From NCBI GenBank assembly GCA_964441755.1, contig CAYTVG010000005.1, forward strand, positions 183,192 to 247,191: 64,000 nucleotides of DNA, in the 5' to 3' direction. Shown here in pieces: positions 36,907 to 45,050 of this stretch (position 1 is the first letter of the stretch; each line of letters begins with the position of its first letter). This stretch comes from JAUMBM01 sp964441755 (GTDB lineage: Bacteria; Bacteroidota; Bacteroidia; Chitinophagales; Saprospiraceae). The notes beneath the pieces were generated by a model, which saw nothing but the letters and a program-made list of their open reading frames with translations, ran no database searches and had not been told where the DNA came from. Made by a program: the position numbers and the translations under genes.

Positions 36907-38300
36907 TTTACAAGTTTTTTCGCAGGTACCTTGCCTACAGCAGGAGTGCCTTTTTCGTCATCATCTTCCTCGGCAGGCTTGTAGTAGTCTGCAGGGAATC
37001 CGTTGAGTTTACGCCATATCTCATACCATACAGGCACAGAGTTTAATAAAGTGATACCTCTGGCGCCTGATCCGGGCCTTAGTGCAGATGGCCAGGGCCT
37101 CGCTCCCGGCCGAGGTCCTACAAGAATGCGGTACTTGCCTTTTTCATTGATGGTGTTGTCAATGGCTACAATCTTACCTTCGTAGGTCCCTACAGACTGA
37201 TTGGGCCATCCGGAGAATACAAAGGCAGGCCACCCGTCAAATATAAGCCGCACATCAATACTGCTGTCCGACAATAAAGGTAAATCAACAGGGTTGATGT
37301 ATAACTCGGCAGCAATCGTGAAATGGGAGGGCATAATGCTTACCACCGGATCCCCTTCCTTGATGGTTTCTCCAAGGCCGGGTTTTACCGCTTTGGTTAT
37401 GTAGCAGTCCTGAGGGGCAATGATATAGTAAAACTGGCTGCGACGCGAGTAGTTCTCGTATTGAGTACGCATCTTGTTCACATCTCCTTCTGCATTGTAT
37501 AAATCTGATAGCGTACTGTACTTGTCTGATAATGCTTTCGCTATTTTTCCGTTGTATTCGTTGCTGATGTTGGTCAGTTCAAGCTTAACAACCGCTAGCT
37601 CATTTTCAAATTCATTGACCTTGTTTTCTGCTGCTATAGCATCAGCCTGAGAAGACTGAAATTTCTGTTGCTTGTTCTCCAGTTCGTTGCGAGATTCAAT
37701 GCCTCTTCGAAAGAGAGTATCTGCACGCTGGTATTGAATGCGCGCTATGTTGAGCGCAACCTTTGCCTGCTCATAATCGGCTCGCGCACTTAGCAGCTTG
37801 AAACTTGCTTGCTTGATTTTTCCTTCCAGCTGGACTTGTTTCACAGCCAGTTCTTGCCGCATCGCCTGTACTAACTCGTCAAGGGCTTTGGCCTTGGAGT
37901 CGTATGCATCAATGGTGCTCTCCTTGGCGGATACCTGAAGCAAACTCCTGCTTACAAGGCCTGTATCAAAATATTCCGTTTTTATCTCAGAGATGTACAC
38001 AATAGTATCCCCTTTTTTTACAAGCTGGCCTTCATTGACGTACCACTTTTCTATTCGGCCGGCAATCGTTGAATGAATGGTCTGCGGCCTATGGGCAGGA
38101 CTAAGGGTGGTGAGCTCACCGGTAGTCTGTATGTTTTGCCGCCAAGGCAGAAACAGAATCACAAGGGCAATAGCAAATAGCGCAAAGACCCACCTTCGAA
38201 ACAGCACAGAACCCAGCAATAAATTTTCGTTCCGGTGCATGCAATAAAGGTCTTCTCCTTTGATGAGATGCTCTACAGAATTATCAGATATATTTAACAT
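36903..38300 (-). CDS. HlyD-family periplasmic adaptor protein
   Basis: A 465-residue membrane-fusion protein. ATG 38300 (MLNISDNSVEHL) is chosen; an in-frame upstream start at 38369 would overlap the ABC gene. A single membrane segment (VFALFAIALVILFLPW) is followed by the barrel-sandwich/lipoyl half (TIAGRIEKWYVNEGQLVKKGD). Then come a long coiled coil (about 120-260) and the second lipoyl half (PQDCYITKAVKPGLGETIKEGD). The C-terminal tail is lysine- and acid-rich. It should bridge the ABC exporter and the TolC partner. It starts 22 bases after the ABC gene ends and overlaps the TolC gene by 4 bases, so the three are very likely co-translated. Confidence 0.92.
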   Translation of the reverse strand: MLNISDNSVEHLIKGEDLYCMHRNENLLLGSVLFRRWVFALFAIALVILFLPWRQNIQTTGELTTLSPAHRPQTIHSTIAGRIEKWYVNEGQLVKKGDTIVYISEIKTEYFDTGLVSRSLLQVSAKESTIDAYDSKAKALDELVQAMRQELAVKQVQLEGKIKQASFKLLSARADYEQAKVALNIARIQYQRADTLFRRGIESRNELENKQQKFQSSQADAIAAENKVNEFENELAVVKLELTNISNEYNGKIAKALSDKYSTLSDLYNAEGDVNKMRTQYENYSRRSQFYYIIAPQDCYITKAVKPGLGETIKEGDPVVSIMPSHFTIAAELYINPVDLPLLSDSSIDVRLIFDGWPAFVFSGWPNQSVGTYEGKIVAIDNTINEKGKYRILVGPRPGARPWPSALRPGSGARGITLLNSVPVWYEIWRKLNGFPADYYKPAEEDDDEKGTPAVGKVPAKKLVK

Positions 38301-38322
38301 GCTTGCATGGTTATTTTGATTA

Positions 38323-40110
38323 TTATTCGCCCTTGCCTGATGGTCGGTTGCTGAGCGTAGACAACTCAAAGTTGTTTAGTCTGAATATTTCCTTAAAATG
38401 GGGATTGTGAAAAAGAGTCTCTGCAGTGCCCTCAGCAATGATTTTTCCGGCGTCCATCAGAATTATCCTGTCACAGTTCATTGCAAGCAAAGGATCATTG
38501 CTCACCGCTATCAATGTCCAGTCGTATTCCTTGTCAATCAGAAAACGAATAATATTCATACGATCCGCTAGGTCAAGTTGGTAATGAAAATCTTCAACTG
38601 CCAGCAGTCGTGGTCGTGATACAATGCAGCGGGCAACCAGTATTTTGGTGCGTACACTTTGTGGCAGTCCTCGCCCCCCGGGCAACAACACAGTGTTGTA
38701 TCCGTCCGGTAAGTCTCGTATGAATTCTTCCAAACCTGAGGCCTCAGCAGCCCACTTGACTTCAGAAAAGGCAACTTCCTCGTGACCTAAACAAATATTT
38801 TCGTGTAGTGTACCCCTGAAGATATCTTCCTGACTGGAAAATTCACCTATGTGTCTTCGCAGACTTGATACACAAAAGTTATTGATAGGTATATTATTAT
38901 AGGCCAAGGATCCGGTGAACCCAAGTTGCAGTCCTGCAATCGTGCGGGCAAGTACCGATTTGCCGGCACCATTGTAACCTGCAATGCATACACGCTCATT
39001 GGAGCGGATGTGTAGGTCAATTCCATCCAGCACCGGACGTTTGAAATTGGGTAGTGTAACTGTTAGGTTCTGTAACTTGAGCTCAATTCCCTTGCCAGTA
39101 TCTACTTTGTCAAACACTAAACCTGTGTCGGGTTCCAGTGCCAGATCAGTTACCTGACCTAGTTTTTCCACGCCCGTCAGCGTATCATAGATCACTTCCA
39201 TAATGGTGATGATCTTTTCAACAGAGTTGATAATCAGAATTATGACAATTTCAGTCGCAACAAACTGACCTATGCTTATTTGGTTATTAATGACCAAATA
39301 ACTTCCCAGTGCTAGTACAATGGCTGTTACTACGGCCTGGAATATAATGATAAACCAATATTGCTGGATGAGTACTTTGTAGTGTGATGCCCGTGCATCC
39401 AAGTACCCATTGGTCAGTTTATCCGTGTATTGTAGCGGTAGGCGACTGTTGATGGCCATCTTGAAAGTTGAAATCGAACGGGCCACTTCTTGTAACCAGT
39501 ACACAACTTTGTACTTATACTTACTCTCCATAAGACTCGTTCGGAGTCCTGCCGGGCTGGTCGCTCGTAATATTGTGCCCAGCAATAACAGCATGAGAAT
39601 ACCAAAAAAGATGAATAGCGGATGGTAAAATGCTAACAGAATTAAGCCGAAAAAAATCTGCAGTGCAGCAGTGCTAAACTCAATGAGTATCTTGGGTAAT
39701 CCCTTCTGTATAGTAATGGTGTCAAAGAATCTGTTAACGAGTTCAGGCGGATATTCATCCTGCAACTTATCCATTTGTAAACGCGGAATTCTCACGGCTA
39801 ATTCATACGACGAACGCGTAAATAAACGACGTTGTATAATCTCCATGACCGATACCTGCATGATCTTTAATATGCCACTGAATAAAGTCCCTACGGTAAC
39901 AATCACTATCAGAATTACCAACGAAGTAGATATGGCACCTCCAAGGATGAGACCCATCACAGCTTGTATCCCCAAGGGAAGGCTTAGTGTAAGAATACCG
40001 GATATAAGTGCGTATAGATAAATATACAAAATCTCTTGTCTGTCCGGCTTAAGTAAACGAAGAAAGCGCTTCAGAGGAGATGTAGCTCCGGATCCGTTGT
40101 GGTCTGGCAT
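38323..40110 (-). CDS. ABC exporter (fused TMD-NBD) with atypical ATPase motifs
   Basis: A 595-residue half-transporter. ATG 40110 is used; an in-frame TTG lies 24 bases upstream. The N-terminal six-helix domain (about 20-320) has no C39 peptidase domain. The ATPase domain has a normal Walker A, GYNGAGKS. The signature is LPGGRGLPQSVRTKILVARC instead of LSGGQ. Walker B ends LLAVED, so the catalytic DE is replaced by ED, and the H-loop reads AVSND without histidine. These changes suggest reduced or altered ATP hydrolysis, or a distinct subfamily. The gene heads an operon with HlyD and TolC partners and is divergent from an ECF sigma factor. The cargo is not encoded nearby. Confidence 0.9.
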   Translation of the reverse strand: MPDHNGSGATSPLKRFLRLLKPDRQEILYIYLYALISGILTLSLPLGIQAVMGLILGGAISTSLVILIVIVTVGTLFSGILKIMQVSVMEIIQRRLFTRSSYELAVRIPRLQMDKLQDEYPPELVNRFFDTITIQKGLPKILIEFSTAALQIFFGLILLAFYHPLFIFFGILMLLLLGTILRATSPAGLRTSLMESKYKYKVVYWLQEVARSISTFKMAINSRLPLQYTDKLTNGYLDARASHYKVLIQQYWFIIIFQAVVTAIVLALGSYLVINNQISIGQFVATEIVIILIINSVEKIITIMEVIYDTLTGVEKLGQVTDLALEPDTGLVFDKVDTGKGIELKLQNLTVTLPNFKRPVLDGIDLHIRSNERVCIAGYNGAGKSVLARTIAGLQLGFTGSLAYNNIPINNFCVSSLRRHIGEFSSQEDIFRGTLHENICLGHEEVAFSEVKWAAEASGLEEFIRDLPDGYNTVLLPGGRGLPQSVRTKILVARCIVSRPRLLAVEDFHYQLDLADRMNIIRFLIDKEYDWTLIAVSNDPLLAMNCDRIILMDAGKIIAEGTAETLFHNPHFKEIFRLNNFELSTLSNRPSGKGE

Positions 40111-40383
40111 AGTGTGATCATATTTTCTTACCAATTAACCACGATCTAGGTCCAAATGTTTGGCACTGTTTATAACTGCGTTCACCAAAATGCGAATGGT
40201 TTTTAAATGAATTGCTGAAAGCTGTTGTTTTATCTTTTTTAATAGTCTGTAAATCAGATTTAAACACATAAAAAAATAAAAATTATTAATACTATTGCAA
40301 AAAATAGTAAAACTATTTTTTTTTGATAGTATTACTATTATATTTGTGGTGTCTTAATCTATGTACTGCCAAATTTTCCAACT
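40111..40383. promoter_or_regulatory. Divergent regulatory region between the ABC exporter operon and the ECF sigma gene
   Basis: A 273-base region, extremely AT-rich toward the sigma gene. The sequence ACTATT recurs at 40291, 40312 and 40334, spaced 21 and 22 bases. Two copies belong to palindromes: AATAGT-AAA-ACTATT (40303-40317) and ATAGTA-T-TACTAT (40326-40338). The second palindrome directly abuts the -7 element of the sigma gene. A further small palindrome CCAAA-TG-TTTGG (40152-40163) lies nearer the exporter. This layout looks like an operator array; the regulator is unknown. Confidence 0.6.
40339..40346 (+). promoter_or_regulatory. Putative -7 element (TATATTTG) of the ECF sigma gene
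   Basis: TATATTTG is an exact TAnnTTTG match 37 bases upstream of the ATG at 40384. A TTTTG lies upstream with only 13 bases of spacing. The element directly follows the ATAGTATTACTAT palindrome. Confidence 0.55.
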
Positions 40384-40917
40384 ATGAAACAGTCTGAGTT
40401 TAATCTTTCGTTTTCCGAGCATACCAAAAGCCTCAAGGCTTTTGCTTACCACCTGACGCAGGATCACAATGACGCGGATGATTTGTTTCAGGATACTGCT
40501 TACAAGGCCTTCAGATATCAGGTACAATACCAACCACGCACTAACCTGCTCGCATGGCTGATGACGATCATGCGCAACACATTTATTAATGAATGGCGTC
40601 GTCGTAAACGCCTGAAAACACATCAGGATAGTAATTATCAGGATTTCGTTCTGATTAATAGCCAGTTGACAGATAATGGAGGAGAACGAAATCTTATGTC
40701 AGAAGAGCTTATTGCACGCATTGATTCGCTCGATAATAATCTGCGTGAGCCTTTTCTGATGAGCTATCACGGCTATAAATACGAAGAGATCGCTCAAAAA
40801 ATGAACCTGCCGCTGGGTACCGTTAAGAGCAGAATCCATGTGGCAAGACGCCACCTGCAGCAGCAACTGCGAGAGTGGTATCAGGCAAGGGATCTCACAG
40901 ATATAGTAGGGGAGTAG
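40384..40917 (+). CDS. ECF-type RNA polymerase sigma factor
   Basis: A 177-residue sigma-70-family ECF factor. Region 2 is visible as AFAYHLTQDHNDADDLFQDTAYKAFRY and TNLLAWLMTIMRNTFINEWRRR. Region 4 is LDNNLREPFLMSYHGYKYEEIAQKMNLPLGTVKSRIHVARRHLQQQL, with a clear helix-turn-helix. No region 3 is present. No anti-sigma gene is adjacent: upstream is the divergent exporter operon and 71 bases downstream is a carbonic-anhydrase-like gene. It therefore belongs to the stand-alone type common in Bacteroidota. Whether it controls the exporter operon is unknown. Confidence 0.94.
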   Translation: MKQSEFNLSFSEHTKSLKAFAYHLTQDHNDADDLFQDTAYKAFRYQVQYQPRTNLLAWLMTIMRNTFINEWRRRKRLKTHQDSNYQDFVLINSQLTDNGGERNLMSEELIARIDSLDNNLREPFLMSYHGYKYEEIAQKMNLPLGTVKSRIHVARRHLQQQLREWYQARDLTDIVGE

Positions 40918-40988
40918 AGGATGCAGATTTGTCGTTGCTCTTATCCATAATTATACGATATTAGTGCCGACAATTAACTGTTCTTCCT

Positions 40989-41507
40989 ATGGCATTGATA
41001 AAGTCTGTCAGAGGTTTTACCCCTGTTTGGGGGGAAAATAGCTTTTTTGCAGAAAATGCAACCTTGATTGGTGATCTTATCATGGGGGATGACTGCAGCG
41101 TGTGGTTTCAGGCTGTGGTGCGTGCTGATGTAAACAGTATACGCATTGGCAACAAGGTCAATATTCAGGATGGAGCTATTATTCATGGAACCTATATGAA
41201 AGCAGCTACCTCCATTGGAAATAACGTGAGCATTGGTCATCGCGCGATCGTCCATGGGTGCACGGTTCACGATAACGTTCTCATAGGGATGGGCGCAATG
41301 GTCATGGACAATGCAGTGGTAGAAGAAAATGTTCTGATTGCTGCCGGAGCTGTTGTGCTGGAAAATACGCGCTGCGAAAGTGGATTTATCTATGCAGGCG
41401 TACCTGCCAGAAAGGTAAAGGCGATCAGCCCTGAACAGTTTGCCAATAATATCGAGCGCATAGCCAATGCTTATCTCTTATACGCTTCTTGGTTTAAAGA
41501 GGGATAA
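40989..41507 (+). CDS. Gamma-carbonic-anhydrase-family protein (left-handed beta-helix)
   Basis: A 172-residue hexapeptide-repeat protein of the YrdA/PaaY/gamma-CA family. Repeats such as ATLIGD, CSVWFQ, IGNKVN, IGNNVS, VLIGMG and VLIAAG form a left-handed beta-helix, followed by a C-terminal helix (AYLLYASWF). Potential metal-binding histidines occur in AIIHGTYM and in SIGHRAIVHG, so the three-His zinc site seems present. Actual carbonic anhydrase activity varies in this family, and some members act on CoA thioesters. It lies 71 bases downstream of the ECF sigma gene in the same direction and is convergent with prfC. Confidence 0.92.
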   Translation: MALIKSVRGFTPVWGENSFFAENATLIGDLIMGDDCSVWFQAVVRADVNSIRIGNKVNIQDGAIIHGTYMKAATSIGNNVSIGHRAIVHGCTVHDNVLIGMGAMVMDNAVVEENVLIAAGAVVLENTRCESGFIYAGVPARKVKAISPEQFANNIERIANAYLLYASWFKEG

Positions 41508-41554
41508 ATGTCCGGTCCGCTTGTCTCTGTTTTTCACAGAAGAAAAACAAGAAT

Positions 41555-41580
41555 CTTTTGGTGGATTTTAACCCCCAAAG
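41555..41580. terminator. Possible bidirectional terminator between the convergent gamma-CA-like gene and prfC
   Basis: CTTTTGGTGG and CCCCCAAAG form an imperfect GC-containing stem around ATTTTAA. On the minus strand it is followed by a T-rich segment (TTCTTGTTTTTC). The structure sits midway between two convergent genes, where a terminator is expected. Pairing is imperfect. Confidence 0.35.
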
Positions 41581-41699
41581 ACTATTGCCAGTAGAGTATG
41601 CCAGCAAAAATAAGCCCAAACCCCTCAAAAAAATCTTTGTGATTCCTGTGCGGAAAGACCTCCACGCACTTAAGTAGGTAAGCAGCTATTTGCCTTGCC

Positions 41700-43283
41700 T
41701 CAGCCCTCGCTTGTGAAATGGAAAGATATATCCGGATGATTTTCCTGCACCATTTTGAGCGACCATTCACTTTCTGCTAAAAATACCAGCTTCCCGTCTT
41801 GGTCATGCGCTATCTCGCGACGACGTCGCTGCTTGAATGTTTCAATTTCGCCAGCGTTGGTACAACTCACCCAACACGCTCTTCGAAGGTTAACAGGTTC
41901 ATATCGGCAACGAGCACCGTATTCGTGCTCGAGTCGGTACTGAATTACGTCAAATTGTAACGCTCCTACCGTACCTACAATTTTGGCACCGTCAAAGTCT
42001 CTGGTGAATAACTGTGCTACGCCCTCATCCATTAACTCATCCAACCCCTTGCTCAGTTGCTTGCTTTTCATCGGATCCATGTTGACAACAAGGCGAAATT
42101 GCTCAGGGCTGAAACTTGGAATACCTTTAAAGTGCAGAGATTCCCCACTAGTGAGCGTATCTCCAATTTTGAAGTTTCCGGAATCGTAAAGCCCCACAAC
42201 ATCTCCCGGATAAGCTTGGTCGATGACAGTTTTTTTATCCGCCATAAAGGATGTCGGATTTGAAAATTTGATCTCTCGACCCTGCCGAACATGAAGGTAG
42301 TTAGTGTTGCGTTCAAATGTACCAGAGCAGACTCTCATAAACGCAATCCGATCCCGGTGTCGGGGATCCATATTGGCATGAATTTTAAAGACGAAGCCTG
42401 AAAAATTTTTTTCTTCGGGCTTCACTTCCCGCTCCTCTGCTATCCGCGCTCGCGGCGCAGGGGCAATGTCTACGAAGCAATCCAGTAGTTCGGCTACCCC
42501 AAAGTTATTGACAGCAGAACCAAAAAAAACGGGACTTATACGCCCCTCCAAATAGGCCTGCTTATCGAAAATTGGGTAAATTTCGTTGATCATGTTTACT
42601 TCAGAACGAAGCTCTTCAGCAGCGGCAGATCCGACAATCGTATCCAGCTCCGGATCTGATAAATCCGTAAATTCAATAATTTCTTCGGGTCGTTCCTGCT
42701 TGCTGTGTGGCCTGAAGATGACCAGCTTTTGCTCATACAGATTGTATACTCCCTGAAATCTTTGCCCCATACCAATAGGCCAGCTAAGTGGCCTGGCCTT
42801 AAGCTTTAGTGTGAGTTCTATCTCATCAAGCAAGTCAAAGGCATCCTTGCCTTCCCGGTCTAGTTTATTGACAAATACAATAACAGGGGTGTTGCGCATC
42901 CTGCAGACTTCAACAAGCTTTTCCGTTTGCTCCTCTACGCCCTTTGCAACATCAATTACTACAATTACGGAGTCTACTGCGGTCAGCGTTCGATAGGTAT
43001 CTTCTGCAAAGTCTTTGTGCCCGGGGGTATCCAATATATTGATCTTCAGATTCCTGTATTCAAATGCCATGACGGAAGTAGCTACAGAAATGCCACGCTG
43101 CCGCTCTATTTCCATAAAATCGGAAGTGGTGCTTTTTTTGATCTTATTGCTTTTTACCGCCCCGGCGATTTGTATGGCTCCGCCAAAAAGGAGTAACTTT
43201 TCGGTCAGCGTGGTTTTACCCGCGTCAGGGTGGGCTACAATGGCAAATGTGCGCCGCTTGTGGAGTTCTTCGAGAAATTTCAT
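41700..43283 (-). CDS. prfC: Peptide chain release factor 3
   Basis: A 527-residue translational GTPase. The G-domain motifs are AHPDAGKTTLTEKL (G1), DTPGHKDF (G3) and VNKLDREG (G4). The KIKKSTTSDFMEIERQRGISV switch region is typical of RF3 and distinguishes it from EF-G. Domains II and III follow, ending with ESEWSLKMVQENHPDISFHFTSEG. RF3 removes RF1/RF2 from the ribosome after termination. The gene stands alone on the minus strand with a TATCTTTG element 33 bases upstream. Confidence 0.97.
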   Translation of the reverse strand: MKFLEELHKRRTFAIVAHPDAGKTTLTEKLLLFGGAIQIAGAVKSNKIKKSTTSDFMEIERQRGISVATSVMAFEYRNLKINILDTPGHKDFAEDTYRTLTAVDSVIVVIDVAKGVEEQTEKLVEVCRMRNTPVIVFVNKLDREGKDAFDLLDEIELTLKLKARPLSWPIGMGQRFQGVYNLYEQKLVIFRPHSKQERPEEIIEFTDLSDPELDTIVGSAAAEELRSEVNMINEIYPIFDKQAYLEGRISPVFFGSAVNNFGVAELLDCFVDIAPAPRARIAEEREVKPEEKNFSGFVFKIHANMDPRHRDRIAFMRVCSGTFERNTNYLHVRQGREIKFSNPTSFMADKKTVIDQAYPGDVVGLYDSGNFKIGDTLTSGESLHFKGIPSFSPEQFRLVVNMDPMKSKQLSKGLDELMDEGVAQLFTRDFDGAKIVGTVGALQFDVIQYRLEHEYGARCRYEPVNLRRACWVSCTNAGEIETFKQRRRREIAHDQDGKLVFLAESEWSLKMVQENHPDISFHFTSEG

Positions 43284-43315
43284 GCCGATTGGCTGCCTTT
43301 AATTTGATGCACCGG

Positions 43316-43323
43316 CAAAGATA
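43316..43323 (-). promoter_or_regulatory. Putative -7 element (TATCTTTG) of prfC
   Basis: The minus strand reads TATCTTTG 33 bases before the prfC ATG. The match to TAnnTTTG is exact; a -33 TTG at ideal spacing is not apparent. Confidence 0.55.
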
Positions 43324-43473
43324 GTGCTTTCCGGCCGTATAGCGATAAAGAACAGACAGCTTTGCATCCCGCTTATTCATCCCATAGGCATAAACCTTAT
43401 TTTACGGGCAAAATCGTCAATCTTCAAACCCTTCGTAAATTTTGAGTGTTCTATTATCCAAATTATTTTGGTG

Positions 43474-43917
43474 ATGAATTGGAATGATGTGATTCGTATG
43501 GCTCGCACCGGCTCTCCCCCGCCGGATAGAAGAGTCGATAAAACTTTGGAGGAGTGGGCTCAGTTGCTATCGACAGATCAGTTTAATGTAGCTCGTAAAA
43601 AAGGCACCGAGCGACCTTGGTCCGGGGCGTACTGTGAAGCACACGAACCAGGTATTTATGCTTGTATATGTTGCGGTACTCGTTTGTTTGATTCCTCTTC
43701 CAAATTTAATTCCGGCACAGGCTGGCCTAGTTTTACCGAACCGCTTGCGCCCAACGCATTGCGGTATGAAGCAGATTATTCTCATGGTATGCAGCGTGTG
43801 GAGGTGCTGTGTAATACTTGTGATGCACATCTTGGACATGTATTCCCCGATGGTCCGGCTCCCGACGGACTTAGGTTCTGTATCAATTCTGTAAGCTTGG
43901 TGAAAGTCGAAAAATAG
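43474..43917 (+). CDS. msrB: Peptide-methionine (R)-S-oxide reductase MsrB
   Basis: A 147-residue MsrB starting at ATG 43474, where the family-like sequence begins; the open frame extends upstream without homology. Zinc ligands appear as CICC and CNTC. The core motif FNSGTGWPSFTEP and the catalytic cysteine segment GLRFCINSVSL are intact, so this is the cysteine form. HLGHVFPDGPAPDG is the usual substrate-site segment. It reduces methionine-R-sulfoxide in proteins using thioredoxin. No signal peptide is present. It lies about 175 bases upstream of rpsL but precedes that operon's own promoter. Confidence 0.95.
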   Translation: MNWNDVIRMARTGSPPPDRRVDKTLEEWAQLLSTDQFNVARKKGTERPWSGAYCEAHEPGIYACICCGTRLFDSSSKFNSGTGWPSFTEPLAPNALRYEADYSHGMQRVEVLCNTCDAHLGHVFPDGPAPDGLRFCINSVSLVKVEK

Positions 43918-43976
43918 TTGTGTCCGAGCTTTTCCAAAATAATCCCGAAATTTAACAAACATTTTTTTTCTCAGCC

Positions 43977-44008
43977 TTTTGTGAATCAATAAAAAGGTGT
44001 TACCTTTG
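43977..44008 (+). promoter_or_regulatory. Canonical promoter of the ribosomal superoperon (upstream of rpsL)
   Basis: TTTTG at 43977-43981 and TACCTTTG at 44001-44008 are separated by 19 bases, the ideal Bacteroidota -33/-7 arrangement. Transcription would start about 80 bases before rpsL, leaving a leader that could carry regulation. This is one of the two best promoters in the window. Confidence 0.85.
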
Positions 44009-44093
44009 CGTTCGCTTTTTCACAAGGTAGGCCTCTGGCTTGATGCCATACAATGAAAAAGTGATGTTAATTTATTGAAAAAGAGATAAGCGT

Positions 44094-44474
44094 ATGCCTA
44101 CTATCAACCAACTGGTTCGCAAGGGCCGTACGAAGATTGAGACTAAGAGCAAGTCGCGGGCGCTCGACGCATGCCCGCAGAAGCGCGGCGTCTGCACAAG
44201 GGTGTATACAACTACCCCCAAGAAGCCCAATTCGGCTCTGCGAAAAGTTGCAAAGGTTCGTATGACCAACGGCATTGAAGTCATTTGCTATATTCCTGGT
44301 GAAGGGCACAACCTGCAGGAGCACTCCATTGTGCTTGTACGCGGTGGTCGTGTAAAAGATTTGCCTGGAGTTCGCTACTCCATCGTGCGCGGTGCACTGG
44401 ATACAGCCGGCGTTACTGACCGTAAAAAGAGCCGCTCACGTTATGGAACTAAGCGGCCAAAAGTTAAGAAGTAA
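44094..44474 (+). CDS. rpsL: 30S ribosomal protein S12
   Basis: S12, 126 residues, first gene of the block. The decoding-site loops are intact: TPKKPNSALRK (Lys43-Lys44) and GGRVKDLPGVRYSIVRG (Lys88, Asp89), where Lys changes confer streptomycin resistance in other species, so a sensitive wild type is predicted. The KRP-type basic tail is normal. It is preceded by a canonical promoter and an 85-base leader, and followed by rpsG after 51 bases. Confidence 0.98.
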   Translation: MPTINQLVRKGRTKIETKSKSRALDACPQKRGVCTRVYTTTPKKPNSALRKVAKVRMTNGIEVICYIPGEGHNLQEHSIVLVRGGRVKDLPGVRYSIVRGALDTAGVTDRKKSRSRYGTKRPKVKK

Positions 44475-44525
44475 TTATGTTTCATTCGTTGTGAGGCTTT
44501 CACAGCGGAAACCGCTAATTAAAAC

Positions 44526-44993
44526 ATGAGAAAGAAAAAACCAAAAGTACGAGTACTTGCGCCGGATCCGCGTTACAATGATCCAATGGTCACTCAGTTT
44601 GTCAACAACCTTATGTGGGAAGGCAAAAAGAGTACCGCTTTCAGCGTTTTCTATGATGCTATGGATATCATCAAGAATCGCTTGCAGCAGGATGAGCATG
44701 CTGTATGGAAGAAAGCACTTAACAATGCTATGCCGCAGGTAGAGGTGCGCAGCCGTCGAATCGGTGGAGCTACTTTCCAAATCCCCACAGAAATACGTGC
44801 CAAGCGCAAAATTTCTATCGGTATGAAGTGGCTGATTCGCTTTTCACGCCAGCGCAGCGGAAAAGGAATAGCTGATAAGCTCGCAGCAGAGCTAATCGCT
44901 GCCAGCAAAGGTGAAGGTGGTGCTGTTAAGCGTAAAGAAGATACGCACAAAATGGCCGAATCTAACCGCGCTTTCGCTCACTACCGAGTGTAA
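44526..44993 (+). CDS. rpsG: 30S ribosomal protein S7
   Basis: S7, 155 residues, organiser of the 30S head that binds the 3' domain of 16S rRNA near the exit site. The conserved N-terminal region RYNDPMVTQFVNNLMWEGKKSTA and the C-terminal HKMAESNRAFAHYRV are both present, so the protein is full length. It lies between rpsL and fusA as in the classical str operon. In other bacteria S7 represses this operon by binding its mRNA; no matching structure was identified in the rpsL-rpsG gap. Confidence 0.98.
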   Translation: MRKKKPKVRVLAPDPRYNDPMVTQFVNNLMWEGKKSTAFSVFYDAMDIIKNRLQQDEHAVWKKALNNAMPQVEVRSRRIGGATFQIPTEIRAKRKISIGMKWLIRFSRQRSGKGIADKLAAELIAASKGEGGAVKRKEDTHKMAESNRAFAHYRV

Positions 44994-45038
44994 TTCAGGC
45001 TCTGCCTCTAAAAACTTTCTTAATAATTTTATCCTCTC

Positions 45039-45043
45039 GGAGG
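45039..45043 (+). promoter_or_regulatory. Shine-Dalgarno sequence of fusA
   Basis: GGAGG at 45039-45043 lies seven bases before the fusA ATG (CGGAGGAAAAATC-ATG). A perfectly placed site of this strength is unusual here: almost no other gene in the window has one, as expected for Bacteroidota. Confidence 0.75.
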
Positions 45044-45050
45044 AAAAATC

